Source of the DNA: an uncultured Pelagibacteraceae bacterium
GTDB lineage: Bacteria; Pseudomonadota; Alphaproteobacteria; Pelagibacterales; Pelagibacteraceae
Direction of reading: 5' to 3'
NCBI GenBank assembly: GCA_902589305.1
Contig: CACISL010000007.1
Coordinates: 1-61,472 of the forward strand
DNA: 61,472 bases
Shown here: positions 52,605-61,472 of the stretch, piece after piece
Layout of the letters: each line of letters begins with the position of its first letter
Numbering within the stretch: the first letter of the stretch is position 1
Program-made: the position numbers and the translations under genes
The notes under the pieces: model-generated
What the model saw: only the letters and a program-made list of their open reading frames with translations
The model's database searches: none
What the model was told of the DNA's origin: nothing

Positions 52605-53688
52605 CAGTAATTTCTTTTAATACTCTATCTATATTGTTGTAGACATTTTTGTCAGAATGTTGTCTCTGATTATCTTTAATGTTACTCAGAATTGAACCAT
52701 TATTGTAAATTTCTCTAATATTATGCAATAATTTATCTTTCAAATCTTTTTCTTCTATTAATAAAGAAAAATTTTTTTTTTGATAAAATATAGCATTTTT
52801 TAGTTGGTGGTTTTCTGCTGAAGTTGGCAATGGTACTGAAATAAAAGGAATATTAGCATTAATAAGTTCTGCTAACATTGATGATCCTGATCTAGTTATT
52901 GCAAGATCAACTTTAGAAAAATATTCAATAAGATTATAGCTAAAGTTAAATATTTCATAATCTATATTATGATTTTTGTAAAAAGATTGAAGTTTTTCGT
53001 TTTGATTTGATAAACAATGTTGAAATATTTTTATAGAAATACCTTGGTCTACACATTGTTTGAATATATTTGGAAGGACTTCAGCAAATATTTTTGCTGC
53101 CTGGCTACCACCAAGAATAAGTATACTAATTTTTTTATTAGAAATATTTTTAGACTCTTTATTTGAAAAATTAATAATTTCTTGATTTATGATATTTCCT
53201 ATTTCAAAAATTTTATTTATATATTTTTGAGGGATACCTTCGAGCTCTTTATTTGATACTAATACTTTATATGTAAATCTTAATAAAAATTTATTTGCCT
53301 TTCCTATTATTAAATTATTTTCATAAATAACAAATTTTATTTTTAAAATACTTGCAGCGATACAAATAGGCAAAGATGCATAGCCACCCATGCCAAATAT
53401 AATGTGTGGTCTATTTAATGTTAAATAAAATATTGAATTAATAATTGAAAAAAAAATTAAAAATGCAGATGTAAATAGCATAAATATATTTTTTTTAATT
53501 AGGGGTGATGAACTTAATGTTCGAATTTTAAAATTTTTATATTCCTTAAGATATTTAAGCCCCCTTTTATCTGTTACAAGCTGAACATCAAAGTTTTTAT
53601 TTCTTAAATGTTTTGCTAAATTGTATCCTGGAAATACATGACCCCCAGTACCACCTATTGCAATCAATGCTTTAATTTTTTTATTCAT
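52591..53688 (-). CDS. murG: Lipid II synthase MurG (GT28)
   Basis: This 365-residue glycosyltransferase makes lipid II from lipid I at the inner face of the membrane. GGTGGHVFPGYNLAKHL is the first motif, FGMGGYASLPICIAA and ILILGGSQAAKIF follow, and ITRSGSSMLAELI binds UDP-GlcNAc. It overlaps ftsW by eight bases. Confidence 0.94.
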   Translation of the reverse strand: MNKKIKALIAIGGTGGHVFPGYNLAKHLRNKNFDVQLVTDKRGLKYLKEYKNFKIRTLSSSPLIKKNIFMLFTSAFLIFFSIINSIFYLTLNRPHIIFGMGGYASLPICIAASILKIKFVIYENNLIIGKANKFLLRFTYKVLVSNKELEGIPQKYINKIFEIGNIINQEIINFSNKESKNISNKKISILILGGSQAAKIFAEVLPNIFKQCVDQGISIKIFQHCLSNQNEKLQSFYKNHNIDYEIFNFSYNLIEYFSKVDLAITRSGSSMLAELINANIPFISVPLPTSAENHQLKNAIFYQKKNFSLLIEEKDLKDKLLHNIREIYNNGSILSNIKDNQRQHSDKNVYNNIDRVLKEITDEKN

Positions 53689-54808
53689 ATAAATAAATTT
53701 TATTTTTAGTGTAGTTAAGGATAATTCCTGCTAAAATTGCACTACCGATAAGAGAGGATCCTCCATAACTTAAAAACGGCAACGTCATCCCTGTGGTAGG
53801 TATTAGATTTGTATTGACCCCTATATGAATAAATGTTTGAAATATTAATAACGAGGCTAAACCACATAATGATACTTTTATAAATTGGTCTTCTTGATTT
53901 ACGCAATTTTTTATTATTCTAAAGGAAATATATAAAAATATTAAAATAATTATTATAGAAATTAATGATCCAAATTCCTCTGAAACAATAGCTATTATGT
54001 AGTCAGTATGTGCTTCTGGCACACTGTCTTTTAAAACTCCTTCTCCCATACCTTGACCGGTTAATCCACCTAGTTTTATTGCATCAAGAGCCGAGGAAGA
54101 TTGAAACTTATCGCCCTTACTAGGATCTATAAATGAAATCAATCGATTAGTAACATATCCAAATTTTTCCGGCATCAAAAATAATAATAAACAAATAGAA
54201 ATAAAAAAAATTGAAAAAAAACCAACTATAAATAATAAACTTACCCCAGATATAAAAACTGTAGCAATCCAGGTTATTGTTAATAAAATTGATTGTCCCA
54301 AATCAGGCTGATTAATGAGAAGAATTACAACTGAAGATAACAATAAAAAACTAAAAATATATTTTACGTGAGAGTTTTGAAGTTTCTCCAAAGTTAAAAT
54401 TTTTACTGAAACTAAAATAAAAAAAGGTTTTAGGATTTCTACTGGCTGAAGTCTAAATAAATAAAAATCTAGCCACCTTTTGGCTCCTTTAACCTCAACA
54501 CCTAGAATTGGTACTAAAGTCAAAAGAAGAAAAGAAACTATAAAAATTGGTACCACAACTTTTTTTAAATATTTGGTTTCTAAAATTGAAATAAAAATCA
54601 TAATTATTAGTGCTAAAAAAGTAAAAACTAGATGTTTTGAAAAGAAAAAATAGTAGTCTTTATTCAATCTCTCGCCAGCTAAAGATGAGGTGGATGAAAA
54701 AGAAAAAAATAAACCAAGAAAAAATAATACTATAAAGCAAAAAAAGATTTTTTTGTCTATGTTACGCCAACTATGTATTAATTGAAGTTTATATGAATTT
54801 TCTAGCAT
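53681..54808 (-). CDS. ftsW: Septal peptidoglycan glycosyltransferase FtsW
   Basis: This 375-residue SEDS protein with about ten helices polymerises septal glycan with FtsI. GAKRWLDFYLFRLQPVEILK, NQPDLGQSILL, DSVPEAHTDYIIAIVSEEFG and GMTLPFLSYGGSS mark the family. The place between murD and murG identifies FtsW rather than RodA (which is at 12757-13881). Confidence 0.94.
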   Translation of the reverse strand: MLENSYKLQLIHSWRNIDKKIFFCFIVLFFLGLFFSFSSTSSLAGERLNKDYYFFFSKHLVFTFLALIIMIFISILETKYLKKVVVPIFIVSFLLLTLVPILGVEVKGAKRWLDFYLFRLQPVEILKPFFILVSVKILTLEKLQNSHVKYIFSFLLLSSVVILLINQPDLGQSILLTITWIATVFISGVSLLFIVGFFSIFFISICLLLFLMPEKFGYVTNRLISFIDPSKGDKFQSSSALDAIKLGGLTGQGMGEGVLKDSVPEAHTDYIIAIVSEEFGSLISIIIILIFLYISFRIIKNCVNQEDQFIKVSLCGLASLLIFQTFIHIGVNTNLIPTTGMTLPFLSYGGSSLIGSAILAGIILNYTKNKIYLYE

Positions 54809-56078
54809 AAAATTTACTTAATCTTTTAAATTCATTCCCTCTCTTTTCAAAATTCAAAAATTGATCATAAGAGGCTGAAGCAGGACTTAGTAAAATCGAT
54901 TTATTTTTTTTGTTAGATAATTTAACATCTTTTAAAATTTGAATTATTGAATTTTTCAAATTTTTAGTTATTGCATATTTTATTTTATAGTTTCGTATTT
55001 GTTTTTCAAAAAAATTTATATTTTTTCCTATTAAGTAAGATTTTATAATATTTTTTTTCAAATTTTTTAAAGTTAATCTATCTCTTAATTTAGGTAATCC
55101 TCCAACTATCCAATATGTATTTTTTGTATTTTTTAAAGCAAATTTAGTTGCCTGAAAAGAGGTTGCCTTAGAGTCATTTATAAAAAGACAATTTTTCTTT
55201 TTGTAAAAAATTTCGTATCTATGGGGTAAACCTTTAAAAGATTTTAAAGAATTCAAAAAAGTTTTTTTATTAATTCTTAAAATTTTAAGTAAAGATAAAA
55301 TTGCCGTCATATTTTCATCATTAATATCAGACCTAAGATAAGAATTTTTAATTTGATGCTTAATTTTAAAATAGTCTTTAAGATGTGGTATAATTAATTT
55401 TCCTTGTAATTTTCTTTTTTTAAATTGAGATTTAAGATCATGATTAACAATTGAATATTGATGACTTTTTTGACTTTCAAAAATTTTGAATTTTGAATTT
55501 ATATAGTTTTGCATACTTCCGTGCCAATCTAAATGATCATTTGTAATATTAAGCAGTATCGCGTAATCAGGATTGATATACTTTGAGTAGGCTAACTGAA
55601 AAGAAGAAGCCTCAATTATCAAAATACTATTTTTTTTGATTTTTAAACTTAATATTGGTGTTCCAATATTTCCTCCTAATAATATTTTGAACTTACTTTT
55701 TTTAAGAATGTGAGCAATTATTTTGCATGTAGTCGATTTTCCATTTGTTCCAGTAACAAAAATACTTTTTGAAAATTTTTTAAATAAAAAAATTAAGTCT
55801 ATGTCAGTAATAATCTTATTTTTATATTTACTAAGGTAATTCTTATTTTTTGATTTTATTAAACTTATTCCTGGACTTAAAATTATATAATCAACTTCTT
55901 TTAAAAAATTTTTTAAATTAGAAGGTCTTTTTTTTTTTAAAATTTGTTTATTAACTTCGTCCCAAACCTTGAAGTTTTTAATCTTATTTTTTTTAAAAAA
56001 ATTTACAACTGATCTTCCTGTTAAGCCTAATCCGTAAACTAAAAATGTTTTTTTTTTTAACTTATTAACTGGGATCAT
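54789..56078 (-). CDS. murD: UDP-N-acetylmuramoyl-L-alanine-D-glutamate ligase MurD
   Basis: This 429-residue Mur ligase adds D-Glu. The UDP-binding VYGLGLTGRSVVNFFKKN, the P-loop FVTGTNGKSTTCKIIAHIL near residue 110, LDWHGSMQNYINSKFKI and the PHRYEIF block are present. It overlaps ftsW by 20 bases and follows mraY by one base. The N-terminal domain is very lysine-rich, in line with low GC. Confidence 0.95.
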   Translation of the reverse strand: MIPVNKLKKKTFLVYGLGLTGRSVVNFFKKNKIKNFKVWDEVNKQILKKKRPSNLKNFLKEVDYIILSPGISLIKSKNKNYLSKYKNKIITDIDLIFLFKKFSKSIFVTGTNGKSTTCKIIAHILKKSKFKILLGGNIGTPILSLKIKKNSILIIEASSFQLAYSKYINPDYAILLNITNDHLDWHGSMQNYINSKFKIFESQKSHQYSIVNHDLKSQFKKRKLQGKLIIPHLKDYFKIKHQIKNSYLRSDINDENMTAILSLLKILRINKKTFLNSLKSFKGLPHRYEIFYKKKNCLFINDSKATSFQATKFALKNTKNTYWIVGGLPKLRDRLTLKNLKKNIIKSYLIGKNINFFEKQIRNYKIKYAITKNLKNSIIQILKDVKLSNKKNKSILLSPASASYDQFLNFEKRGNEFKRLSKFYARKFI

Positions 56079-56079
56079 T

Positions 56080-57165
56080 TTACCTTAATTTTAGAGTAGC
56101 TAAACCTACCAAAGCTAAAATTATTGCTATAATCCAAAATCGAATTACAATAGTTGACTCAGCCCATCCCTTTTTTTCAAAATGATGATGAATTGGTGCC
56201 ATTTTAAAAATTCTCTTGCCAGTAAGTTTAAATGAAATTACTTGTATTATAACTGAAACTGTTTCTAAAACAAAAAGTCCTCCAATAATTGCCAATACAA
56301 TTTCATGTTTAACAATAATTGCGATAGCAGCTAAAGATCCACCCAAAGAGAGCGAACCAGTATCGCCCATAAAAATTTTAGCTGGAGGTGCATTATACCA
56401 AAGAAATCCTAAGCAAGCACCAACAATTGAACCACAAAAAATTGAAAGCTCACCTACATCTGGAATGTACTGAATTTGAAGATACTCAGAAAAAATTGTA
56501 TTCCCTACAACATAAGATATTAGTGTGAATGAGAGCGCTACTAACATCACGGGAACGGTTGCTAAACCATCAAGTCCGTCAGTTAAATTTACCGCATTTG
56601 AAGCTCCAATTATTACAAATAAACCAAATGGAATAAAAAATAATCCCATGTGAAGTATTAAATTTTTTAAAAATGGAAAATAAAGATTATATAGATATTC
56701 GTGATTAGTATATTTTATTAGAATATATAATGCGACAGATCCAATTATTAATTGACCTAAAAATTTATAACTAGATTTCAATCCACTAGAATTTTTAAAC
56801 TTTATTTTTAATATATCATCTAAAAATCCTAAACCTCCTAAACTTAAAGATACAAAGATTAATGTCCAAACATAAATGTTAGTTAAATCTGCCCAAAGTA
56901 AAGTACTCGAAATAATTCCAATAATAATTATGACTCCTCCCATTGTTGGTGTTCCTGATTTTTTTACAATATGATCAATTGGACCATCCTGTCTAATTGG
57001 TCCAGTAATCATTTTTTCTGAAAAAATTTTAATTAAAGGAGATCCAATAATGAAGACTACAATTAAAGATGTCATTACCGATAAACCTGTTCTAAAGGTA
57101 AGATATTTAAATACGTTAAAAAAAGAATACTGGTCAATTAATGAAGTAAAAAAATGAAACAGCAT
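56080..57165 (-). CDS. mraY: Phospho-N-acetylmuramoyl-pentapeptide transferase MraY
   Basis: This 361-residue integral membrane enzyme makes lipid I. GTPTMGGVIIIIG, LGFLDDILKI (the DD motif), NAVNLTDGLDGLA, FLWYNAPPAKIFMGDTGSL and APIHHHFEKKGWAE are all intact. There are ten predicted helices. It begins right at the end of the murE-murF fusion. Confidence 0.96.
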   Translation of the reverse strand: MLFHFFTSLIDQYSFFNVFKYLTFRTGLSVMTSLIVVFIIGSPLIKIFSEKMITGPIRQDGPIDHIVKKSGTPTMGGVIIIIGIISSTLLWADLTNIYVWTLIFVSLSLGGLGFLDDILKIKFKNSSGLKSSYKFLGQLIIGSVALYILIKYTNHEYLYNLYFPFLKNLILHMGLFFIPFGLFVIIGASNAVNLTDGLDGLATVPVMLVALSFTLISYVVGNTIFSEYLQIQYIPDVGELSIFCGSIVGACLGFLWYNAPPAKIFMGDTGSLSLGGSLAAIAIIVKHEIVLAIIGGLFVLETVSVIIQVISFKLTGKRIFKMAPIHHHFEKKGWAESTIVIRFWIIAIILALVGLATLKLR

Positions 57166-59928
57166 TTAATATCCCCTTATCATTTTTTTACTTATATTAT
57201 TAAGCCCTGTTGCGTTAGATCCTTTAATCATTAGGTAATCATTATTAGCTATAATATTATTCAAAGTAAAATCCACATCTTCTTCTTTTTGAAAAATATT
57301 TCCACGCTTATTTTTATGAATATTTTTATAAGTAATAAGAGTTTTCTCGCCTTTAATGAATACTTTATCAATATCAGAATTGTTAATAACTTTTGATAAT
57401 TCTTTATGAAATTTTTCAGTTTTTTTGCCTAATTCTAGCATGTCCCCAATAAAAAGATATTTTTTAAATTTTTGTTTTTTAATAGAATTAAAGTTTCTTA
57501 TAGCATTTTTTACAGAAAGAGGATTCGAATTATAGCTCTCATCTATTAAATTAAAATTTTTTTTATACCTTTTAATTTTGTGAATCTTTCCTCTGCCCTC
57601 AGTTGGTTCATAAATTTTGAAACAATTTGTTATTTTGCTTAAATTTAAATTTAATTCATTTATTAAAGCCAAAGAAGATAATACATTATATACATTTAAA
57701 TTATTGATCTTTATTCGCACAATATTTTTCATAATTTTTACAGTCAATATTTTATATTTTTTATTTTTTTTTATTGAAATAGGGTGAACATCAGACTTTC
57801 TACTTACACCGAAGGATATTATATTTAATTTTTTTTGCTCTGCTTTTTTACTTAAATAATTAAAGAATTTATCATCTCTATTTAAGATAATGGTGCCACC
57901 TTTAGTTATATTACTTATTATCTCCCCTTTTGCATCAGCTATACCCTTCAAATCATTAAAATTTTCAATATGTGCTTCTCCAATATTTGTAATTACACCT
58001 ATTTGCGGTTTAATCATATTTGTTAATTTATTTATCTCGCCAGGTCTGCTCATCCCAACTTCAAAAACTCCGTATTTATGATTAGAGGTTAATTCCGATA
58101 AACTTAGCGGAACTCCAAAATGATTATTATAAGATTTTGGAGAGCCAAAAGTTTTTCCATAATTTTGCAGCAAGTCTTTAACCAGATTTTTTAATGAGGT
58201 TTTGCCAGCGCTTCCTGTAATTGCAATAATTTTGGCTTGAGTATTTTCCCTTTTTTTTGTTGCGAATTCGTTTAAAAAGTTGACCTCATTACTTACTTTA
58301 ATTAATTTATTTTCATAATTTTTAATTTTTTTTGATGAAATAATATGGATTGCACCTTTTTTTATGGCAGATGGAATAAAATTTGACCCATCATTATTTT
58401 TTCCTTTAATTGTCAAAAATAAATTATTTCTTTTTACTGATCTAGAGTCAATTGAGAGACCGTGAAAGTTTTGCACTTTAATCCCTTTATTTATTTCTTT
58501 AATGATTTTTTTGTTTTGTCTGAAGTTTTGATCTTTATACGATAACTTTTTTATTTTCAGTTTCAGACTTTTTATTATCTGCTTATCTGAAATTGAAATA
58601 GTCTTATTTTTATAAATTTGTTTAGACTCATGACCCTTTCCGGCTATCAAAATTACCTCATTTGGCTCAGCATTTAATAATGCTAATTTAATTGCTTTTT
58701 TTCTGTCGCCTATATTATAACAATTTATAATTTTGATATTTTTAGTTAGTTCATTTCTAATTTTTTCTGGTCTCTCATTTCTTGGGTTATCATCTGTTAC
58801 ATAAATTTTATGACAAGTATTATTTGCAATTTTAGCCATTAAGGGTCTCTTTTTAATATCTCTATCTCCACCACAGCCAAACACTAGTGAAATATTTTCA
58901 CCATGTTTTATTTTTAAGGCCTCTAAAGATTTTTTTAATGCATCTGGCGTGTGTGCGAAATCAATATAAACTTTTATATTATTTGAAAAAACTTTTACTA
59001 ATTCAAGCCTACCATCTACATCTTTTAAATTTTTAAAAGAACTAAAAATTTTAGTTTCTTTTACGTTACACATTTTGGCAGCAATAGCTGCCATAGATAA
59101 ATTTTTTATTTGAAACTCATTTAATTTAGAACTGACAATTTTTTTAACTTTTTCTCTCATATGACTTATGTCGATTAATCTTAAGTTTTTTTGTTTAGAT
59201 ATTTTTTTTAATTTTGAAAATTCTTTTATTGATTTATCTGAGATAATTGCTTTTCTATTTTGTAGGATTTTTTTAAATAGATGTAATTTAGCATCTAGAT
59301 ATGACTTCATAGACTTATGATAATCTAAATGATCTTGACTAAAGTTTGTAAAAATGCCTGCTTTTAATTTTAAATGATCAATTCTCTTTTGATGCAAACC
59401 ATGGCTAGATGCTTCAATAATTACATTTTCTATTTTTTTTTTCTTTATCTTTTGAAGCATCTTATGAAGAAATATTGTGTCAGGTGAAGTCAAATCAGAT
59501 TTTATTATTTCATTTTTTATTTTAATTCCAAGTGTCCCAATTGATGCTACTGGAATTTTATTTTGACTTAAAATTTGATGAAATAGATCTGATACAGATG
59601 TTTTGCCATTAGTTCCAGTTACTGCAAATATATTTTTTGGTTTCAATTTGTAAAACTTTGCTGATATTTCACTCAGAAAATTTCTAATATTTGAAGTTTT
59701 AATTACAACTAATTTTTTATTTTTGTATTTACTTTTTTTTGAACATACAATTACATTTGCACCTTTTTTAATCGCTTCATCGATAAAATCTTCACCATTT
59801 AATTTGTAGCCTTTTATGGCAAAATAGATAAAATTTTTTCTAATTTTTTTACTATTTACTTCTAAACCTCTAATATTAATTTTTTTTTTTTCTTCTGGAA
59901 GATTTTTAATTAAATTTTTCAGCAACAT
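57166..59928 (-). CDS. murE-murF: Fused MurE-MurF, two Mur ligases in one protein
   Basis: This protein of 920 residues joins two Mur ligases. The MurE half (about 1-455) has VTGTNGKTSVSD near 104-115, TSPDT, SSHGLHQKRIDHL and DDNPRNERPE near 381; the DNPR motif indicates meso-diaminopimelate addition. After a lysine-rich join (about 455-480) the MurF half has ITGSAGKTSLKNLV near 575, SYNNHFGVPLSL, FEVGMSRPGEINKL and DESYNSNPLSV. No stop or frameshift interrupts it. ATG 59928 (MLLKNLIKNL) fits the MurE N-terminus; an ATG at 59949 would add seven residues. It makes UDP-MurNAc-tripeptide, then the pentapeptide. Confidence 0.93.
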   Translation of the reverse strand: MLLKNLIKNLPEEKKKINIRGLEVNSKKIRKNFIYFAIKGYKLNGEDFIDEAIKKGANVIVCSKKSKYKNKKLVVIKTSNIRNFLSEISAKFYKLKPKNIFAVTGTNGKTSVSDLFHQILSQNKIPVASIGTLGIKIKNEIIKSDLTSPDTIFLHKMLQKIKKKKIENVIIEASSHGLHQKRIDHLKLKAGIFTNFSQDHLDYHKSMKSYLDAKLHLFKKILQNRKAIISDKSIKEFSKLKKISKQKNLRLIDISHMREKVKKIVSSKLNEFQIKNLSMAAIAAKMCNVKETKIFSSFKNLKDVDGRLELVKVFSNNIKVYIDFAHTPDALKKSLEALKIKHGENISLVFGCGGDRDIKKRPLMAKIANNTCHKIYVTDDNPRNERPEKIRNELTKNIKIINCYNIGDRKKAIKLALLNAEPNEVILIAGKGHESKQIYKNKTISISDKQIIKSLKLKIKKLSYKDQNFRQNKKIIKEINKGIKVQNFHGLSIDSRSVKRNNLFLTIKGKNNDGSNFIPSAIKKGAIHIISSKKIKNYENKLIKVSNEVNFLNEFATKKRENTQAKIIAITGSAGKTSLKNLVKDLLQNYGKTFGSPKSYNNHFGVPLSLSELTSNHKYGVFEVGMSRPGEINKLTNMIKPQIGVITNIGEAHIENFNDLKGIADAKGEIISNITKGGTIILNRDDKFFNYLSKKAEQKKLNIISFGVSRKSDVHPISIKKNKKYKILTVKIMKNIVRIKINNLNVYNVLSSLALINELNLNLSKITNCFKIYEPTEGRGKIHKIKRYKKNFNLIDESYNSNPLSVKNAIRNFNSIKKQKFKKYLFIGDMLELGKKTEKFHKELSKVINNSDIDKVFIKGEKTLITYKNIHKNKRGNIFQKEEDVDFTLNNIIANNDYLMIKGSNATGLNNISKKMIRGY

Positions 59929-61472
59929 ATTGATTATTAAAATCATCATTTTTTATGGCTAAAATTGGTCCAATTTTTTTAATTATTTTGCCTGCAACAT
60001 AAACAGAATTCCAACCAGCCTCGTTTCTAGATCCTTTTATTTTTATACCTCTATAATTATATGTAAGTTCATTTGCTACTTGAGGATCCTCAAGCATAAC
60101 TAGTAAAGCATATTTTGGTTTTTGAATTGGAAAAATTGAAATAAAGGTGTTTAAATTTTTGTTTTCATTTTGATAATTTTGAGAAGTGCCAGTTTTTCCA
60201 CCAACATAATAACCTTCAATATCGGCTAGACTTGCTGTACCTTCAGCGTCAGTAACAACTTTTCTAAGAATAGCAATAATATTATCACTAGTTTTTTTTT
60301 GAATCAGTCTTTTGTTATTTTTTTTTGTCTTACTTTTTACTAGTGTAGGTTTTACCAATAAGCCTCCATTAGCTAGTGCAGCATACACTGTAACTGCCTG
60401 AAGAGGAGTCGTTGTAATTCCATGACCAAATGAAACAGTTTCTAATTTACATTTATTCCAATCAAATTTATGCGGGGTACCAACTTCTTCCAATTGTAAA
60501 TCTGGACTTTTAAGCAAATTACTCTTTTGAATAAAATCTTTTAGCCTTTTTTCTCCAATTTTTTTTGCAATGGTCAAAGTTCCTATATTAGATGACCTAA
60601 TTAAAATGTCTTCAACAGATAAATCTTTGGGAAACTGTTTAATGTCAGAAATTTCATGTCTGGCACACTTAACTGATCGAGGTATATTTTTTATAATTGT
60701 ATCTGGAGTTACAAGATTTTTGTCTAATGCAAGAGCTATTGTAAAAGTCTTAAAAATTGATCCAAGTTCATAGACTCCTTTTGTAATTTTATTTATATAT
60801 TTTGTATCCATAAACGTATTTCTGGAATTAATGTCAAAGTTTGGAAGTGATGCTAAAGATAATATTTCACCATTTGTGACATCCATTAATAAAGATGCTC
60901 CTCCAGTTGCATTAAATGTATCTAAAGCTTTGCTAAGCTCTTTATTAATCAAATACTGAATATTTGTATCTAATGTTAGCTCTAATGGTTGTTTAGCTAA
61001 ATTATTATCTTTTAATTCTCTATCAAGATATTTTTCTAAGCCTGATACTCCATAGTTGTCGTAATCCACTTGTCCAATTATATGACTAAATAAATTTGCA
61101 TGAGTATAAATTCTTGACTGAAATGGTTCAAAAATTACTCCTTTTTCTCCCAAGCGCCATAATTTCTCTTTTTCATCTTGGCTAATACGTTTTTTTAAAT
61201 AAAAATATTTACCTGCATTAAATTTTTTGTGAATATCTTTAATATCAAGATCAGGAAAGCCTAATCTTAAATTTATTAAAAAATTATCTTTGTTTTTGAT
61301 TAATTTAGGGTTAATCGCAGCATGATATGATTTTATATTTCTTGAGATTACTATTCCATTACGATCAACTATGTCACGCCTTGATAAAGAATAATTACTA
61401 TAAGAATTTGCTTGGCCATATATTTCCATTTTATAAAGTGAAACTTGAATAATTCTGATACCAAAAATTAAA
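59906..61472 (-). CDS. ftsI: Penicillin-binding protein 3 (FtsI), N-terminus beyond window
   Basis: This septal transpeptidase continues to the window end. Before the internal ATG at 61429 the frame stays open and encodes LIFGIRIIQVSLYK, the end of the FtsI membrane helix, so the real start lies outside. The transpeptidase motifs are ELGSIFKTFTIALAL (SxxK), IRSSNIGT (SxN) and GGKTGTSQNY (KTG). The pedestal shows LSRRDIVDRNGIVISRN. Its end overlaps the murE start by about 20 bases. Confidence 0.93.
   Translation of the reverse strand, partial: LIFGIRIIQVSLYKMEIYGQANSYSNYSLSRRDIVDRNGIVISRNIKSYHAAINPKLIKNKDNFLINLRLGFPDLDIKDIHKKFNAGKYFYLKKRISQDEKEKLWRLGEKGVIFEPFQSRIYTHANLFSHIIGQVDYDNYGVSGLEKYLDRELKDNNLAKQPLELTLDTNIQYLINKELSKALDTFNATGGASLLMDVTNGEILSLASLPNFDINSRNTFMDTKYINKITKGVYELGSIFKTFTIALALDKNLVTPDTIIKNIPRSVKCARHEISDIKQFPKDLSVEDILIRSSNIGTLTIAKKIGEKRLKDFIQKSNLLKSPDLQLEEVGTPHKFDWNKCKLETVSFGHGITTTPLQAVTVYAALANGGLLVKPTLVKSKTKKNNKRLIQKKTSDNIIAILRKVVTDAEGTASLADIEGYYVGGKTGTSQNYQNENKNLNTFISIFPIQKPKYALLVMLEDPQVANELTYNYRGIKIKGSRNEAGWNSVYVAGKIIKKIGPILAIKNDDFNNQYVAEKFN

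Overview
The window is AT-rich and densely packed: gene ends commonly overlap by 1 to 20 bases and intergenic gaps are tiny. It also carries a permuted two-piece tmRNA gene, a SAM-II plus SAM-V riboswitch leader upstream of metY, and FAD-dependent ThyX. Together these point to a streamlined marine alphaproteobacterium of the SAR11 (Pelagibacter) group. This placement is inferred from gene content and architecture; no search was run.

Region 1 (1-12.7 kb) is rich in redox, sulfur and amino acid genes: the end of a glutaredoxin, ribokinase, CcdA, a histidine phosphatase, MsrB, CysE, a glyoxalase-fold protein and GshA-GshB. MetY follows behind a 300-base leader that can be read as promoter, SAM-II aptamer, antiterminator/terminator, SAM-V aptamer and two tiny coupled reading frames. 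After metY come two tandem paralogous small lipoproteins, then a 2-hydroxyacid dehydrogenase, a DMT exporter and a DadA-like oxidase.

Region 2 (12.2-27.8 kb, all minus strand) is core metabolism and cell shape. In transcription order it runs hflK-hflC-DUF2065-degP-miaA, ilvB-ilvN-ilvC-leuA, mreB-mreC-mreD-mrdA-rodA and bactofilin.

Region 3 (27.9-36.6 kb) holds Mrp and ThyX, then the tmRNA gene and an accessory segment. A 26-bp perfect direct repeat (29864-29889 and 32081-32106), which includes a tmRNA 3' hairpin, brackets three genes. These encode a GIY-YIG protein, a PD-(D/E)XK-like protein and an endonuclease/exonuclease/phosphatase-family protein, and no integrase is visible. This small nuclease island at the tmRNA 3' end is the best candidate here for an undescribed element. 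It is followed by a strand-switching set of surface-modification-type genes (methyltransferases, DUF4910, 2OG-Fe(II) oxygenase, FkbM).

Region 4 (36.5-45.6 kb) holds a MazG-like pyrophosphohydrolase with a coupled 26-codon membrane ORF, fumarase, an AsmA-like protein, UvrD, a Xaa-Pro aminopeptidase and a DNA ligase that lacks a canonical start codon.

Region 5 (45.6 kb to the end, minus strand) is the division and cell wall cluster. In transcription order it is ftsI (cut by the window edge), a fused murE-murF, mraY, murD, ftsW, murG, murC, murB, ddl, ftsQ, a highly degenerate ftsA, lpxC and bamD. No ftsZ lies between ftsA and lpxC, where it usually sits.
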